DNA from: JASHSH01 sp036490215
GTDB lineage: Bacteria > Pseudomonadota > Alphaproteobacteria > Rhodospirillales > Magnetospirillaceae
Reading direction: 5' to 3'
DNA: 64,000 bases
NCBI GenBank assembly: GCA_036490215.1
Contig: DASXEH010000029.1
Location: 1 to 64,000 of the forward strand
A program made the translations under genes and the position numbers. Below, piece by piece: positions 47,655 to 55,795 of this stretch. Below the pieces are notes generated by a model. It worked only from the letters and a program-made list of their open reading frames with translations, made no database searches and was not told the DNA's origin. Position 1 is the stretch's first letter; each line of letters begins with the position of its first letter.

Positions 47655-49472
47655 TTACTGCTTCTTCTCTTCCTTTTGCGGCGCCGGATGCGCGGCAGGA
47701 GCCGCCCGCTTCCAGCCTTGCGGCGTGGCCTGCAGCCGTCGCTGCTGCTGCGGGTGCTGCACCTGCATCTGCGGGCGCGGCTGAGGACGCATCGCTTGCG
47801 GCCGTGGCGGCGCAGACGCAGCCGGACGCGGAGACTGCTGGGCTGCCGAGCGCGGTGCCGGCGGACGCGGGCCCGGTGCCGCCGCAGCCGGATGCGGCTG
47901 GTTCGGCGCGGCGTTCGGTTGCGGACGCGGTGCGCCGTTCACCGCCGCGTTCTGATGCATCGGCGGCGCGGGATGCGCCATCGGACCATTCAGCTTCGGG
48001 CCAGGCGCATGGGCCGCGGCCTCAGGATGAGCCGCTTCCGGCGCCGGGTGATAGGCGACCGGATGATCCGCGACACTGGCATGAGCGCCCGCTTGTCCTT
48101 CCGGAATCGCATTCGGCCGTGCCGCGGCCAGACGCGCCTCGGGAGTCGGCTTGAACTCGCCCATGTTCCTGCCGTTGGCCACCTGCAGATGCGCCAACTG
48201 GTCATGCGGCACATCGACGCGCGCACGGCTGACCGGCGCCGCGTGGGTGAAGGCCTGGGCCGACACCACCACGGCGGCATTGCGATTGGCGAAATGATCC
48301 ATGGTCACGCGATCCGTGACCCGGATGTTGTTGATCACCGTCCGGTTGACGTTGATCACATTCACATGGCGGAAATAGCCAGGGCTGGCGTGATACCAGG
48401 GGTGAAAGACCTCGAACGGCGCCAGCGGCACCCAACCCACCGCGGCGGTCGGGCCGCCGATCGACAGGCTGATGCCGAAACCACCGCCGCCGACGAAGGC
48501 AACCAGCGCGGGCGCGTAGACGGGCGGCCCGACAATCGCCACGCCCGGCACCACCGGCGCCCAACCCCAACGGCCGCCGATCATCGCCCAGCGGCCGTAA
48601 TGGTACGGCGCGAAACCCCAAGGTGCATCGTCGATCCACGTCCAGCCCCAAGGCGCGACATAAGCCCAATGACCCGTGGTGTATGGCGCCCAGCCGGCCG
48701 GCACGCTGTTGGGATACCAGACCGCGCCGTATTGCGGTGTCTGCGCCCACTGGCCGTTGGCGTTGAGATCCTGATAGCCGGTCATGCCCGGCGGCACCGA
48801 TTGCGCAACTTGGGGCGGCGGCGGCGTTTCGCGGTGTTCGCGCGACAATGCCCAATCGTCGAACGGCGACGGCGCGGCTTCGGCCAGGGAGACGTTGATC
48901 GGATCGCCGCTGACGGTCGCGGACTCGCCTTCCTGCACATCGACGGCCGAACGCGGCCCGTCGAAGCGGGCGCTGCCTTCGAGCACGGAAAGCTGCGTCT
49001 GATCGGCCGGCGTGTTGTCGGCGCTCGGCTCGCCGGCGTTGACGTCGTAGCTGCCCGGCGCCAGCAGATCGACCTGACCCTTCGGCGTCAGCACCGACAC
49101 ACCACCAGGCGGCAGCGTCAGCACATGGATGTTCACCACGCCCTGATTGATGCGGAACTGCGTCGCGTTGTCGTCGAGTTGGACGACGTCGGCCCAGGTG
49201 TTCTGGTCGAGGCGAATCTCGGAATCGCCGACTTGAATCTCAGCCTTCGAGTCAGGTTCGGTCCAGAACGACGTCCCCGTCGTGACCGGATAGTTGACCG
49301 TGGCCGGCGACCAATCGGTCTGGTCGGATGTGTGGAAAGAAACGGTGCCCTCGGCATCGCTCAAGCGGCCGACACGGCCGGGCGGATCGGCATCCGCCCA
49401 GGCTGTCGCGCTGGCGCAGACCGTGATGGTTGCGACGGCGATGGCAATCCGGGATGTGCGGGAGATAGGCAT
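47655..49472 (-). CDS. Secreted FecR-domain / DUF6600 protein with Pro/Ala-rich tail
   Basis: 605 residues with a Sec signal peptide (cleavage near residue 26). Residues ~30-210 form a FecR-like domain (GRVGRLSDAEGTVSFH, GTSFWTEPDSKAEIQVG, SVLEGSARF). Residues ~240-380 are Trp/Tyr/Pro/Gly-rich (YGAVWYPNSVPAGWAPYTTG, YVAPWGWTWIDDAPWGFAPY), the DUF6600 pattern. Residues ~430-605 are a low-complexity Pro/Ala/His/Gln/Arg tail ending in KEEKKQ. No sigma factor or TonB receptor is adjacent, so a FecR signalling role is unlikely; an envelope structural role is more probable. Confidence 0.85.
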   Translation of the reverse strand: MPISRTSRIAIAVATITVCASATAWADADPPGRVGRLSDAEGTVSFHTSDQTDWSPATVNYPVTTGTSFWTEPDSKAEIQVGDSEIRLDQNTWADVVQLDDNATQFRINQGVVNIHVLTLPPGGVSVLTPKGQVDLLAPGSYDVNAGEPSADNTPADQTQLSVLEGSARFDGPRSAVDVQEGESATVSGDPINVSLAEAAPSPFDDWALSREHRETPPPPQVAQSVPPGMTGYQDLNANGQWAQTPQYGAVWYPNSVPAGWAPYTTGHWAYVAPWGWTWIDDAPWGFAPYHYGRWAMIGGRWGWAPVVPGVAIVGPPVYAPALVAFVGGGGFGISLSIGGPTAAVGWVPLAPFEVFHPWYHASPGYFRHVNVINVNRTVINNIRVTDRVTMDHFANRNAAVVVSAQAFTHAAPVSRARVDVPHDQLAHLQVANGRNMGEFKPTPEARLAAARPNAIPEGQAGAHASVADHPVAYHPAPEAAHPEAAAHAPGPKLNGPMAHPAPPMHQNAAVNGAPRPQPNAAPNQPHPAAAAPGPRPPAPRSAAQQSPRPAASAPPRPQAMRPQPRPQMQVQHPQQQRRLQATPQGWKRAAPAAHPAPQKEEKKQ

Positions 49473-49646
49473 GGGGTTGACCCTTCTTCGTAAATGCGCC
49501 TGAACGCATAGTGCTGAATTCAGGGTGCTATCGGAAGGCGGAACCGTGTCTAAATCAAGGCAGGATCGGAACTCGTCATGGTTCTGAAATCGTTAAACTT
49601 AAGCAATTGAGACGGAATTTGGATTTCGAAACCGCACCGAAATGAT

Positions 49647-49676
49647 ACGGGCGGCGACAAGCCTGCCGCCGCCCGT
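49647..49676 (-). terminator. Strong hairpin downstream of the GST gene
   Basis: ACGGGCGGCG (49647-49656) and CGCCGCCCGT (49667-49676) are perfectly complementary over 10 bp. On the minus strand it lies 14 bases past the GST stop and is followed by ATCATTTC, a weak T-rich tail. Confidence 0.6.
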
Positions 49677-49690
49677 TCGCGAGCAATGAC

Positions 49691-50293
49691 TTACGCGATG
49701 ATGCCTTCGGCCTTCAACGCGGCCTGAACCGCCGGACGAGCGGCGACGCGATCGTAATAAGAGGTCAGTGCCGGACCGACATCGACGCCCTTATGCTTCG
49801 CCCAGGTCAGCATGGTGAAGAGATAGCCGTCGGCCACGCTGAAATCGTCGCCGAACAGATAGGTCTTGCTGCCGAGCTGCTTCGTGATCAGACCGAAGCG
49901 CATCTTCAAACGGGTGACGACGGTTTCCTTGAATTCGTCGTTGCTCTTCGGGTTGAAAAGCGGCGAGAAGGTCTTGTGCAATTCAGTGGTGATGAAGATC
50001 AGCCATTCCTGGAAACGCACGCGCTCCATGCCACCGGCCGGCGGCGCCAGCTTCTTCTCGGGCGTCTTGTCGGCGATGTATTGCAGGATCACCGCGTTCT
50101 CGGTCAGCAACTCGCCGTCATCGAGCACCAGCGCCGGCACATAGCCCTTCGAATTGATGGCCCAGAAATCGCTACCACCCTTCGTCTTCTTGGCGGCGAG
50201 ATCGACGGCTTCGCTGTCATGGGTCAAACCCGCTTCCTGCAGCGCGATACGCGGCGAAAGCGAGCAGGAGCCGGTTGAATAATAGTATTTCAT
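49691..50293 (-). CDS. Glutathione S-transferase (bacterial beta-type)
   Basis: 200 residues with GAGGAG before the ATG. The thioredoxin-like N-domain begins MKYYYSTGSCSLSPRIALQEAGL, where the Cys/Ser near residue 10 is the beta-class active site; VPALVLDDGELLTENAVILQYIAD binds glutathione. The all-helical C-domain has VADGYLFTMLTWAK. It conjugates glutathione or reduces peroxides and disulfides. It stands alone, upstream of a terminator. Confidence 0.93.
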   Translation of the reverse strand: MKYYYSTGSCSLSPRIALQEAGLTHDSEAVDLAAKKTKGGSDFWAINSKGYVPALVLDDGELLTENAVILQYIADKTPEKKLAPPAGGMERVRFQEWLIFITTELHKTFSPLFNPKSNDEFKETVVTRLKMRFGLITKQLGSKTYLFGDDFSVADGYLFTMLTWAKHKGVDVGPALTSYYDRVAARPAVQAALKAEGIIA

Positions 50294-50448
50294 GGCGTTT
50301 CTCCTCGGTGATGACTGGGTGTGCCGCCGAATGGGGACACCGCTGAGCGCAGCCCATGGCCCGGCATGGCCGCACAGAAGGCTTGGCGGAGGCTAGAAGG
50401 CTGCCTGCGGCTTGTAAAGCGCCGATCCGTGATAGTTGGCCCGCGTTT

Positions 50449-50940
50449 TCAGGCGCTTTTGCGTTTCGTATCGCTGTGGTCAACCGCCATGCGCACAAGC
50501 CATTGCCGGATCGTGCGTTCCTGCTCCGCCGTGAGTCCGGCCGCGATCTCTGATTCCACGCCCTGGACCCGAAGCTTGCAGCGCGCCAAAGTCTTCGTCC
50601 CTTTTGCCGTCAGGCTCAGCTGCTGAATCCGGCCATGGACAGGATGCGGCCGACTGGCGATTGCGCCCGAACGTTTCAGATTGGCGACAATGCCATTGAC
50701 CGTTTGCGGCGTCAGCACTGCGAGCCGCGCAAGATCGGCATTCGACAGGCCCGGATAAGCGCCGATCATCGTCAACACCACGAACTGCGCTTGGGTGACG
50801 CGATATTCGGCCAGCGCGCGCTCCATCCGGTTGCGCATCGCGCCGCCCGCTTGGCGCAGCAGATAGCCGAGATGCCCCTGCTCACCCCGCTTGCCCTCGC
50901 CTGCCGCGGGCACTTCCGGCGACTCGGTCTTGCGTTTCAT
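50449..50940 (-). CDS. MarR family transcriptional regulator
   Basis: 163 residues from the ATG at 50940 (MKRKTES); the longer frame overlaps the divergent gene. Winged helix: VTQAQFVVLTMIGAYPGLSNADLARLAVLTPQTVNGIVANLKRSGAI, then a wing with PVHGRIQQLSLTAKG. MarR proteins often repress a divergent neighbour and respond to phenolics or oxidants. The AhpD-like gene starts 61 bases away in the opposite direction and is the likely target. Confidence 0.9.
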   Translation of the reverse strand: MKRKTESPEVPAAGEGKRGEQGHLGYLLRQAGGAMRNRMERALAEYRVTQAQFVVLTMIGAYPGLSNADLARLAVLTPQTVNGIVANLKRSGAIASRPHPVHGRIQQLSLTAKGTKTLARCKLRVQGVESEIAAGLTAEQERTIRQWLVRMAVDHSDTKRKSA

Positions 50941-50980
50941 ATCAGGGCCCTTATATGATATTCGTATCCTGATACTATCA
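50940..50980. promoter_or_regulatory. Candidate MarR operator in the divergent promoter
   Basis: TATCAGG (50940-50946) and CCTGATA (50968-50974) are inverted copies, and inner TGATA (50956-50960) and TATCA (50976-50980) form another inverted pair. The 61-base gap between two divergent starts is AT-rich compared with its surroundings, so promoter and operator must overlap. Confidence 0.4.
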
Positions 50981-51001
50981 TTGAATGCCCGGAGAGCCAA
51001 C

Positions 51002-51469
51002 ATGTCGGAACTTAAGCCCCGCATGGACTACGAACCCTTCAAGGCTGCCGCACCGGCTGTCTATGCAGCCATGGCGGCGCTGACCAAGGCAGTCAACGAT
51101 TCGGGCCTCGAAAAGGACCTGACCGAGCTGATCAAGATCCGCGCTTCGCAGATCAACAGCTGCGCCTTCTGCCTTCAGTTCCATCTGACCGCCGCGCGCG
51201 GACTCGGCATTCCCGTCGAGAAGCTGGATCTTGTTGCAGCTTGGCGTGAAGCGGGTGTGTTCACGCCGCGCGAGATGGCGGCGCTGGCCTGGACCGAGAC
51301 CCTGACGCGGATCGAAAGCCAGGGCGCGCCCGACGCGGTCTATGCCCAGCTGCGCGAGCAGTTCTCGGAGAGCGAGGCAGCCTTCCTGACCGTGTCGATC
51401 GGCACGATCAACCAATGGAACCGTATCGCAGTGGGCCTGCGCTTTAGCCCGCCGCTGCCGAAAGCCTGA
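51002..51469 (+). CDS. Carboxymuconolactone decarboxylase / AhpD-like peroxidase family protein
   Basis: 155 residues from the ATG at 51002. The CMD domain contains the redox pair in SCAFCLQFHLTAA (CxxC plus downstream His), LTELIKIRASQIN before it, and FTPREMAALAWTE after. This is the alkylhydroperoxidase-like, thiol-active branch, not the true lactone decarboxylase. Divergent from the MarR regulator. Confidence 0.9.
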   Translation: MSELKPRMDYEPFKAAAPAVYAAMAALTKAVNDSGLEKDLTELIKIRASQINSCAFCLQFHLTAARGLGIPVEKLDLVAAWREAGVFTPREMAALAWTETLTRIESQGAPDAVYAQLREQFSESEAAFLTVSIGTINQWNRIAVGLRFSPPLPKA

Positions 51470-51471
51470 GT

Positions 51472-52365
51472 TCAGCCGAAGCGGCCGGAACGGAAGTCGT
51501 CATAGGCTTCGCGGATCTGCTGCTCGGTATTCATGACGAAGGGGCCGCGCGCGACCACCGGTTCACGCAGCGGTTCCCCTGCCCAGAGCAACGCGCGCAC
51601 ACCCTGCCCTTCGGCGGCGGCCACGGCGAATTCCGACATCCCCTCACCGCCTGGCATGTCCATCCAGACAACGTCGCCCGCACCGGCCGGTGCGCGATCC
51701 TTACCGAACACGCCCTGGCCTTCGAGGATGTGCAGGAAGCCGTTGTAGCTGGCGGGCAGTTCCTGCACCGCCGATCCGCCGGGCTCAAGCAGGAACTCGA
51801 CCATCGTCACAGGGACATGGTTGAGCGTGGCGGAACGCACATCACCCGAGTGACCGGAGAAGACGCGCACGCGCCCTTTCTCGACCTGACGCTCGGGCAT
51901 TTTGCCGCCTTCGAGAATCTGAAAGCGCGGCTGGGTCATCTTCTCTTTGGCCGGCAGGTTCACCCACAGCTGCAAGGTATGAACCGTCTGCTGTCCGGCC
52001 GGCGCCTCGTTGTGAATCACGCCGCGCCCCGCGGTCATCCACATCGCATCGCCGCTTGAGAATGCGCCGGTGTTCTTGCCATGCTCGCGATGTTCGAGCG
52101 TGCCTTCGATCACATAGGTTACCGTCTCGATGCCGCGATGTGGGTGATCGTCGAACACATTCGGGCCGAACCAGTCTTCCATCAGGAAGAGGAACGGATC
52201 GGTGCGCTTGTGATCGCCATCGCCGACCAACGGCCGCACCACATGGCCCTTGCCCATGCCCGGCCGCTTGAGGCTGGCCCAGGTGGCGGCCACGCCGCGC
52301 TGATGGATGGAAGGTGACGTCATCTCCATAGCACTTTCAACACGTCCCACGGCGCTACTCTCCAT
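51472..52365 (-). CDS. Pirin family protein
   Basis: 297 residues if translation begins at ATG 52365; ATGs at 52329 and 52323 are alternatives. The bicupin metal site is in DHPHRGIETVTYV and HREHGKNTGAFSSGD, with GRGVIHNE and a second cupin (VEFLLEPGGSAVQELPASYNGFL). Bacterial pirins include quercetin dioxygenases and metabolic regulators. The start overlaps the DUF4169 stop by 11 bases. Confidence 0.9.
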   Translation of the reverse strand: MESSAVGRVESAMEMTSPSIHQRGVAATWASLKRPGMGKGHVVRPLVGDGDHKRTDPFLFLMEDWFGPNVFDDHPHRGIETVTYVIEGTLEHREHGKNTGAFSSGDAMWMTAGRGVIHNEAPAGQQTVHTLQLWVNLPAKEKMTQPRFQILEGGKMPERQVEKGRVRVFSGHSGDVRSATLNHVPVTMVEFLLEPGGSAVQELPASYNGFLHILEGQGVFGKDRAPAGAGDVVWMDMPGGEGMSEFAVAAAEGQGVRALLWAGEPLREPVVARGPFVMNTEQQIREAYDDFRSGRFG

Positions 52366-52537
52366 CCGTCAATTTTTTCTGATCCAACTGCCGGCGTTCC
52401 AGCTTCGACACGGCGGCCTCACGCTGCTTCTCGGTCTTGGTGCGGCCGAACTTGGTGCGATTTTCGGCGGCCTGTTTTTCTTTCTCGTCGCGCGCCTTCT
52501 CTTTGCGCACCCGGCGCAGATTGACGATCTCGCTCAT
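52355..52537 (-). CDS. DUF4169 family small basic protein
   Basis: 60 residues from ATG 52537: MSEIVNLRRVRKEKARDEKE, followed by AAENRTKFGRTKTEK and LERRQLDQKK. Highly charged and probably helical; this exact start is typical of alphaproteobacterial DUF4169 proteins. Function unknown. The gene sits between the XRE regulator and pirin on the same strand. Confidence 0.85.
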   Translation of the reverse strand: MSEIVNLRRVRKEKARDEKEKQAAENRTKFGRTKTEKQREAAVSKLERRQLDQKKLTDGE

Positions 52538-52547
52538 TGGGGCTCGC

Positions 52548-53402
52548 TCATTCGGCTGCCTGTTGAACGGTGCTGGCGATATAGGCATCGATCAGCGATT
52601 TGACCAGCGCGACATCGGCCGCTGTTGCCGGATTAAAGATCACCATGCCGAGATCGGGCCGTCCATCGACGGCGAAGGACGAATATTCGAGCGCAATCTT
52701 TCCGCCGCTCGGATGCAGGAGGTGCTTGGTGCCTTCGCCGTAATGGCGGACATCGTTCTCGCGCCAGAGTGAAGCGAATTCGGGGCTCGCATGGCTCAGC
52801 TCGTCCACCAGCGCTTCGATCTCTTTCGATGCCCCAGCGCGCGCTGCGTCGGCGCGGAACGCGGCCACCAGGAATCGCGTGCTGTGCTCTCGATCGGCCA
52901 TCCGCGCACGTGACGCAGGATCGCAGAAGACGCGGCGCAGGATGTTGCGTTGCTCGAAGGGCACGGCGCCGTAGTCGCCCAGCACCGCCGCAGCAGCGCG
53001 GTTCCAAGCGATGACGTCCCATGTGGGCGTCCGGACAAAGGCCGGGCTGAATTCGAGCGAGTCGAGCACACGCTGCAATCGCGGCGAGATGCTCTCGACC
53101 ACGTGATAGCGCACCTCGGGCTGACGGCCCAGGCCAAGGAGGAACAGATGTTCGCGCTCGACCTCGGTCAGCATCAGCGCGGCCGCGATCCGGTCGAGCA
53201 CATCGGCCGACGGCGCGCCGCCGCGCCCCTGCTCCAGCCAGGTGTACCAGGTGACACTGACATTCGCGCGCTGGGCCACCTCTTCGCGCCGCAGCCCAGG
53301 CGTGCGGCGTCGCGTCGGCGCAAGACCGAAAGCGGCCGGATCGAGCTTGGTGCGGCGATCCTTCAGATAGGAGCCCAAAGGGTTGTCGTTGACGGGCGGC
53401 AT
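52548..53402 (-). CDS. XRE-type transcriptional regulator with MmyB-like ligand domain
   Basis: 284 residues. An N-terminal helix-turn-helix (about 10-75) has RRTPGLRREEVAQRANVSVTWYTWLEQGR, the hallmark of the MmyB/YdeR-type family, and the C-terminal region (about 105-270) with TPTWDVIAWNRAAAAVLGDY and RRVFCDPASR is the MmyB-like PAS-like ligand domain. Such regulators commonly control a divergent oxidoreductase, here the SDR at 53513. A palindrome in the shared promoter is a likely operator. Confidence 0.92.
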   Translation of the reverse strand: MPPVNDNPLGSYLKDRRTKLDPAAFGLAPTRRRTPGLRREEVAQRANVSVTWYTWLEQGRGGAPSADVLDRIAAALMLTEVEREHLFLLGLGRQPEVRYHVVESISPRLQRVLDSLEFSPAFVRTPTWDVIAWNRAAAAVLGDYGAVPFEQRNILRRVFCDPASRARMADREHSTRFLVAAFRADAARAGASKEIEALVDELSHASPEFASLWRENDVRHYGEGTKHLLHPSGGKIALEYSSFAVDGRPDLGMVIFNPATAADVALVKSLIDAYIASTVQQAAE

Positions 53403-53419
53403 CGGCGTCCTATTAGCAA

Positions 53420-53433
53420 TTATACCTGTATAA
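53420..53433. promoter_or_regulatory. Palindromic operator TTATAC-CT-GTATAA
   Basis: A 14-base site with perfect 6-bp half-sites lies 17 bases upstream of the XRE/MmyB regulator start, in the 110-base gap shared with the divergent SDR gene. Size and position are right for a dimeric HTH regulator and for autoregulation. Confidence 0.55.
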
Positions 53434-53512
53434 CGTCACTACTTTACCCGGATAGCCTACGCCCCCAGATTGAGCCCGTCCAAACCTTTTCATGCAACGC
53501 AGGAGCGTTTCG

Positions 53513-54409
53513 ATGCGTGTTTTTGTGACTGGCGCCACGGGTTTTGTCGGTACCGCCGTCGTCAAGGAGTTGCTCGGCAACGGGCATTCGGTTCTCGGCA
53601 TGGCGCGCTCGGATGACGGCGCCGCGAAGCTGGCCAAGGCCGGTGCCACGGTCCATCGCGGCGATCTCCAAGACCTCGACAGCCTGAAGCGTGGCGCTGC
53701 CGAGTCCGATGGCGTGGTTCATTGCGGCTTCATTCACGACTTCTCGAAATTCGCCGAGAATTGCGCGATCGACGCAGCCGCGATCGATGCGATGGGCGAG
53801 ACGCTTGCCGGCTCGAATCGCCCGCTGATCGTCACCTCCGGCACCGGCGTGCTGCAACCCGAAGAACCGGGCAAGGCGATTACCGAAGATCAGCCGCAGC
53901 CCAATCCCTCGCCTTTCCCGCGCCAATCGGAAGAGAAGGGCCTGGCCTGGGCGACAAAGGGAGTCCGCGCGATGGTGGTGCGTCTACCGCCGACCACGCA
54001 TGGCGCGGGCGATCACGGCTTTGTGCCGATCCTGATCAATCTCGCGCGCGAAAAAGGCGCTGCAGCCTATGTCGGCGAAGGCCTCAACGTCTGGTCAGCC
54101 GGCCATCGCTTCGATGCCGCGAAAGTCTATCGCCTCGCGCTTGAGAAAGGCATGGCCGGCGCGCGCTATCACGCCATCGCCGAAGAAGGCATCCCCTTCA
54201 AGGATATGGCCGCGGTGATCGGCCGGCACCTCAACGTGCCGGTAGTCAGCAAGACGAAGGACGAAGCCGCCGCTCATTTCGGCTGGTTCGGTCATTTCGC
54301 CGGCATGGGCAACCGCAGCTCCAGCCAGAAGACGCGTGATGCGCTGGGCTGGAAACCCACCGAGATCGGTTTGGTCGAGGATATGGAAGCCCACTACTTC
54401 GCGAAGTAA
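53513..54409 (+). CDS. Extended SDR / NAD-dependent epimerase-like oxidoreductase
   Basis: 298 residues from the ATG at 53513, with CAGGAG upstream. The Rossmann motif is VTGATGFVGTAVV, the GDLQDLDSL region follows, and PSPFPRQSEEKGLAW contains no canonical YxxxK (S-E-E-K instead), so catalytic activity may be altered; this is common in the atypical SDR5 group. Substrate unknown. Divergent from the XRE/MmyB regulator. Confidence 0.88.
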   Translation: MRVFVTGATGFVGTAVVKELLGNGHSVLGMARSDDGAAKLAKAGATVHRGDLQDLDSLKRGAAESDGVVHCGFIHDFSKFAENCAIDAAAIDAMGETLAGSNRPLIVTSGTGVLQPEEPGKAITEDQPQPNPSPFPRQSEEKGLAWATKGVRAMVVRLPPTTHGAGDHGFVPILINLAREKGAAAYVGEGLNVWSAGHRFDAAKVYRLALEKGMAGARYHAIAEEGIPFKDMAAVIGRHLNVPVVSKTKDEAAAHFGWFGHFAGMGNRSSSQKTRDALGWKPTEIGLVEDMEAHYFAK

Positions 54410-54419
54410 GCAGACCGCG

Positions 54420-55289
54420 TCAGGTGGTCGCGACCAGAAGCGCATCCGAATTGCCTGGTCGCAGACCATCGGACCGGTCGGCGAAATAGCGCTGCGCGAT
54501 TTCGGCCGGCGACACGTAGCGCGTATTTTTGAACCCGGCATCGCGCGCCAGAATCGTCATTTCCTCGGGCGTGAAAAAGCTGATGAACGGCGTGCCGCCG
54601 ACGCGTGCCCCTTTCTCCTCCGCCTCAAGACCTTCTCGCTCCTGCGGCTGAGCGAGTTCAAGCGGCAGCATGAAAGTCATCGCCAGTGTCGAACCCGGCG
54701 CGAGCGACGCCACGTCACGCAGCGTTGCGGCGGTCGCGTCTTTGGTCAGATACATGCTGACGCCGGTGGAGACCACAACGGCGGGCTTGTTCATGTCAAA
54801 ACCGGCATCGACGAGATTCCGTATCCACGACCGGCCTGCGGTCGTTCCGATTTCGAAATCGACCGGGACCAGTCGCAACCAATCGGGAATGCCGAAGCCG
54901 AGTTCGATCAGGCGCCGCCGTTTCCATTCCTGCGGACCGGCTTGATCGACTTCGAAAACCTTCAGCGTCGCGCCGATCTCGGGCTTGCGTTGCGCAAAGC
55001 TATCGAGTCCCGCGCCGAGGATGACGTATTGGTCGATGCCGCGACGAGCCTGCTCAATAACCAGATCTTCGATCAACCGGGCGCGCGCCACCATCCAGGC
55101 GCGAATAAGCCGCGTGAACTGCGGATCGATGTCGGGGCGCCGGCGCCAATCATCGGTGGGTGCCGCCAATTTGAGCCCGACGGTGTCCTCAAGCACATGA
55201 GGCAACGGATCGATCTCGACATGCATCGCCCGCCACAAGGCAGAGCGCACCGCTGTTCTTTCGGGCCCTACCGCCGATTGATCGGCCAT
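54420..55289 (-). CDS. Class I SAM-dependent methyltransferase, LCMT/TIGR00027 family
   Basis: 289 residues from the ATG at 55289 (MADQSAVGPERTAVRSALWRA). DQYVILGAGLDSFAQR is the SAM-binding loop typical of the leucine carboxyl methyltransferase-like family, followed by FEVDQAGPQEWK and VVVSTGVSMYL. Actinobacterial and proteobacterial members methylate unknown acids. It ends convergently 11 bases from the SDR gene. Confidence 0.9.
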   Translation of the reverse strand: MADQSAVGPERTAVRSALWRAMHVEIDPLPHVLEDTVGLKLAAPTDDWRRRPDIDPQFTRLIRAWMVARARLIEDLVIEQARRGIDQYVILGAGLDSFAQRKPEIGATLKVFEVDQAGPQEWKRRRLIELGFGIPDWLRLVPVDFEIGTTAGRSWIRNLVDAGFDMNKPAVVVSTGVSMYLTKDATAATLRDVASLAPGSTLAMTFMLPLELAQPQEREGLEAEEKGARVGGTPFISFFTPEEMTILARDAGFKNTRYVSPAEIAQRYFADRSDGLRPGNSDALLVATT

Positions 55290-55365
55290 GATGCAATCAC
55301 TCCCATGCCACTGCTGTTGCTTCTTTGATCGAACAGGGCTTGAACTGACATACATCCATGGCGCG

Positions 55366-55384
55366 AAATTGTGTGAAACAATTT
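55366..55384. promoter_or_regulatory. Inverted repeat AAATTGT-GTGAA-ACAATTT
   Basis: Perfect 7-bp arms around a 5-base centre, about 77 bases upstream of the methyltransferase start in a 227-base gene-free gap. It looks like a regulator site; no regulator is adjacent. The rest of the gap shows no credible coding frame. Confidence 0.35.
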
Positions 55385-55516
55385 ACATCGATGGATTCAC
55401 CTCGAATTTCGGCAGAGCCGGACCGAAATGACCGCGCGCCGCCTGCACAGTGTTGCATTCAAAGGCGCTGAGAGGGGCTTCGACTGCTCGCCGATCTATG
55501 GGAGACTGATCAGGCG

Positions 55517-55795
55517 TTATCGGCGGGCTGATATCCATTTCAGCCAGGGCGCCAAATGAAAGGCGCTCATCAGCGCGTACATCAGCGTCATCCCATTGAG
55601 CGGCAGCACATCCCGCATCGCAGCGCAGATCGCATCGGACGGACCGCTGCAGAAAGCCGTCCACAGTGCCATCACCGCGAAGGTCGGCGCGGCGGCCAGG
55701 CCGAGCCAGCGGACGACGCTGGGAACGATAGGATCGCCCCCAGCGCCAGCTTCGACGCCATTACGAATGGCAGCAGTCATCGCTGTACTCGTCAT
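55517..55795 (-). CDS. Small two-helix membrane protein
   Basis: 92 residues from the ATG at 55795 with GGAAA upstream. Hydrophobic segments at about 28-50 (VVRWLGLAAAPTFAVMALWTAF) and about 68-84 (NGMTLMYALMSAFHLAPWL). The start lies 35 bases inside the DUF899 end, so the two genes are translationally linked. It resembles small accessory membrane proteins found beside DUF899 genes, but I cannot name a family. Confidence 0.6.
   Translation of the reverse strand: MTSTAMTAAIRNGVEAGAGGDPIVPSVVRWLGLAAAPTFAVMALWTAFCSGPSDAICAAMRDVLPLNGMTLMYALMSAFHLAPWLKWISARR

Noticed and set aside
47508..49493. 661-residue plus-strand Arg-rich frame
   Set aside because: Antisense shadow of the DUF6600 gene and its low-complexity tail.
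55383..55664. 93-residue minus frame in the gap before the methyltransferase
   Set aside because: Overlaps the better-supported small membrane gene in another frame; no ribosome-binding site or motif.
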